Under the pieces are notes generated by a model. That model did no database searches. It saw only the letters and a list, made by a program, of their open reading frames with translations, and had not been told where the DNA came from. This document shows, piece after piece, positions 32,619-32,819 of a stretch of 32,819 nt of DNA. Source of the stretch: Roseovarius aestuarii (GTDB lineage: Bacteria; Pseudomonadota; Alphaproteobacteria; Rhodobacterales; Rhodobacteraceae); the NCBI RefSeq assembly GCF_019966515.1, contig NZ_JAIMIB010000027.1:1-32819 (forward strand). Reading direction: 5' to 3'. The position numbers and the translations under genes are program-made. Within the stretch, counting starts at the first letter, position 1. Every line of letters starts with the position of its first letter.

Positions 32619-32819
32619 TCAGCTAAGAAGGTCTGCCAGAACGGCGTTGAAATCCTCACCCGCTTCAGCCCGGGCAATAAGCTCCATCAGCCCGGTGCGA
32701 CCGACTTGATGTTCAATGCTTTCGACTTCAGCGGCAGCGGCTCCGTAGGCGCGGCGAACACCAACTTCGCGATAGGCTTTGCCCCAGTGCCAAGTCCTCT
32801 TCGCACTAAGCACGCGCTT
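32619..32819 (-). CDS. Hypothetical protein, partial (C-terminal part)
   Basis: The last 66 codons of a frame that stays open to the right edge, so the true start is outside the window. It contains HWGKAYREVGVRRAYGAAAAEVESIEHQVG and ends MELIARAEAGEDFNAVLADLLS. The acidic, Ala-rich helical character and the same strand as the effector-like gene 234 nt downstream suggest a possible shared locus. No family was recognised. Confidence 0.45.
   Translation of the reverse strand, partial: KRVLSAKRTWHWGKAYREVGVRRAYGAAAAEVESIEHQVGRTGLMELIARAEAGEDFNAVLADLLS

Noticed and set aside
1..32819. tRNA, rRNA or CRISPR arrays
   Set aside because: No cloverleaf-like segment with the conserved T-loop word, no rRNA stretch and no regularly spaced repeats were seen on reading.

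Overview
The window looks like a chromosomal piece of a marine alphaproteobacterium of the Roseobacter group (Rhodobacteraceae). The basis is the high-GC coding style, an ectoine/hydroxyectoine import and breakdown cluster in the gene order known from Ruegeria pomeroyi, a Tad pilus locus of alphaproteobacterial type, a cupin of the DMSP-lyase family and a YcaO fragment. All assignments come from reading the sequence; no database search was run.

Region 1 (1-8137, all minus strand) is the ectoine utilisation cluster: enuR, then uehA-uehB-uehC (TRAP transporter), usp, eutA, eutB, eutC and the 5' part of eutD, which runs off the left edge. EnuR is a PLP-dependent MocR-type repressor. UehABC import ectoines, EutD opens the ectoine ring and EutABC are proposed to handle the hydroxylated compound. 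A 9-nt word shared upstream of enuR and uehA, a palindrome upstream of uehA and a hairpin after uehA are candidate control sites. The stretch 8138-9073 holds no gene I can support.

Region 2 (9074-20408, all minus strand) is a Tad (tight adherence) pilus locus. Two Flp pilin genes are followed by cpaB, tadG-like, two tadE-like pseudopilin genes, tadZ/cpaE, tadA/cpaF, tadB and tadC. After a 0.3-kb gap comes a second group: a LuxR-type regulator, the prepilin peptidase tadV and a sugar-transfer-type ATP-grasp gene. No outer-membrane secretin (rcpA/cpaC), cpaD or tadD is present.

Region 3 (20.5-24.0 kb) is a scar zone: a broken IS3-family transposase pair, a YcaO gene cut to its first 160 residues, and 0.67 kb of non-coding debris. 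The 18-nt word at the YcaO break occurs again at 30969. A lone Tat-exported solute-binding protein follows, ending in a clear hairpin terminator.

Region 4 (24.0-30.8 kb) has a LysR regulator divergent from a tight four-gene operon: acyl-CoA ligase, DMSP-lyase-like cupin, fused enoyl-CoA hydratase/3-hydroxyacyl-CoA dehydrogenase, and thiolase. Two junctions are ATGA overlaps and one gap is 11 nt. This reads as a complete CoA-activation and beta-oxidation route joined to a lyase, and I consider it the best candidate for an undescribed pathway.

Region 5 (30.8 kb to the right edge) has repeat debris and then a 384-residue minus-strand protein. Its N-terminal part resembles sequences on cargo or toxin proteins of contractile injection systems, and its C-terminal half looks kinase-like. 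A partial unknown gene lies at the right edge.
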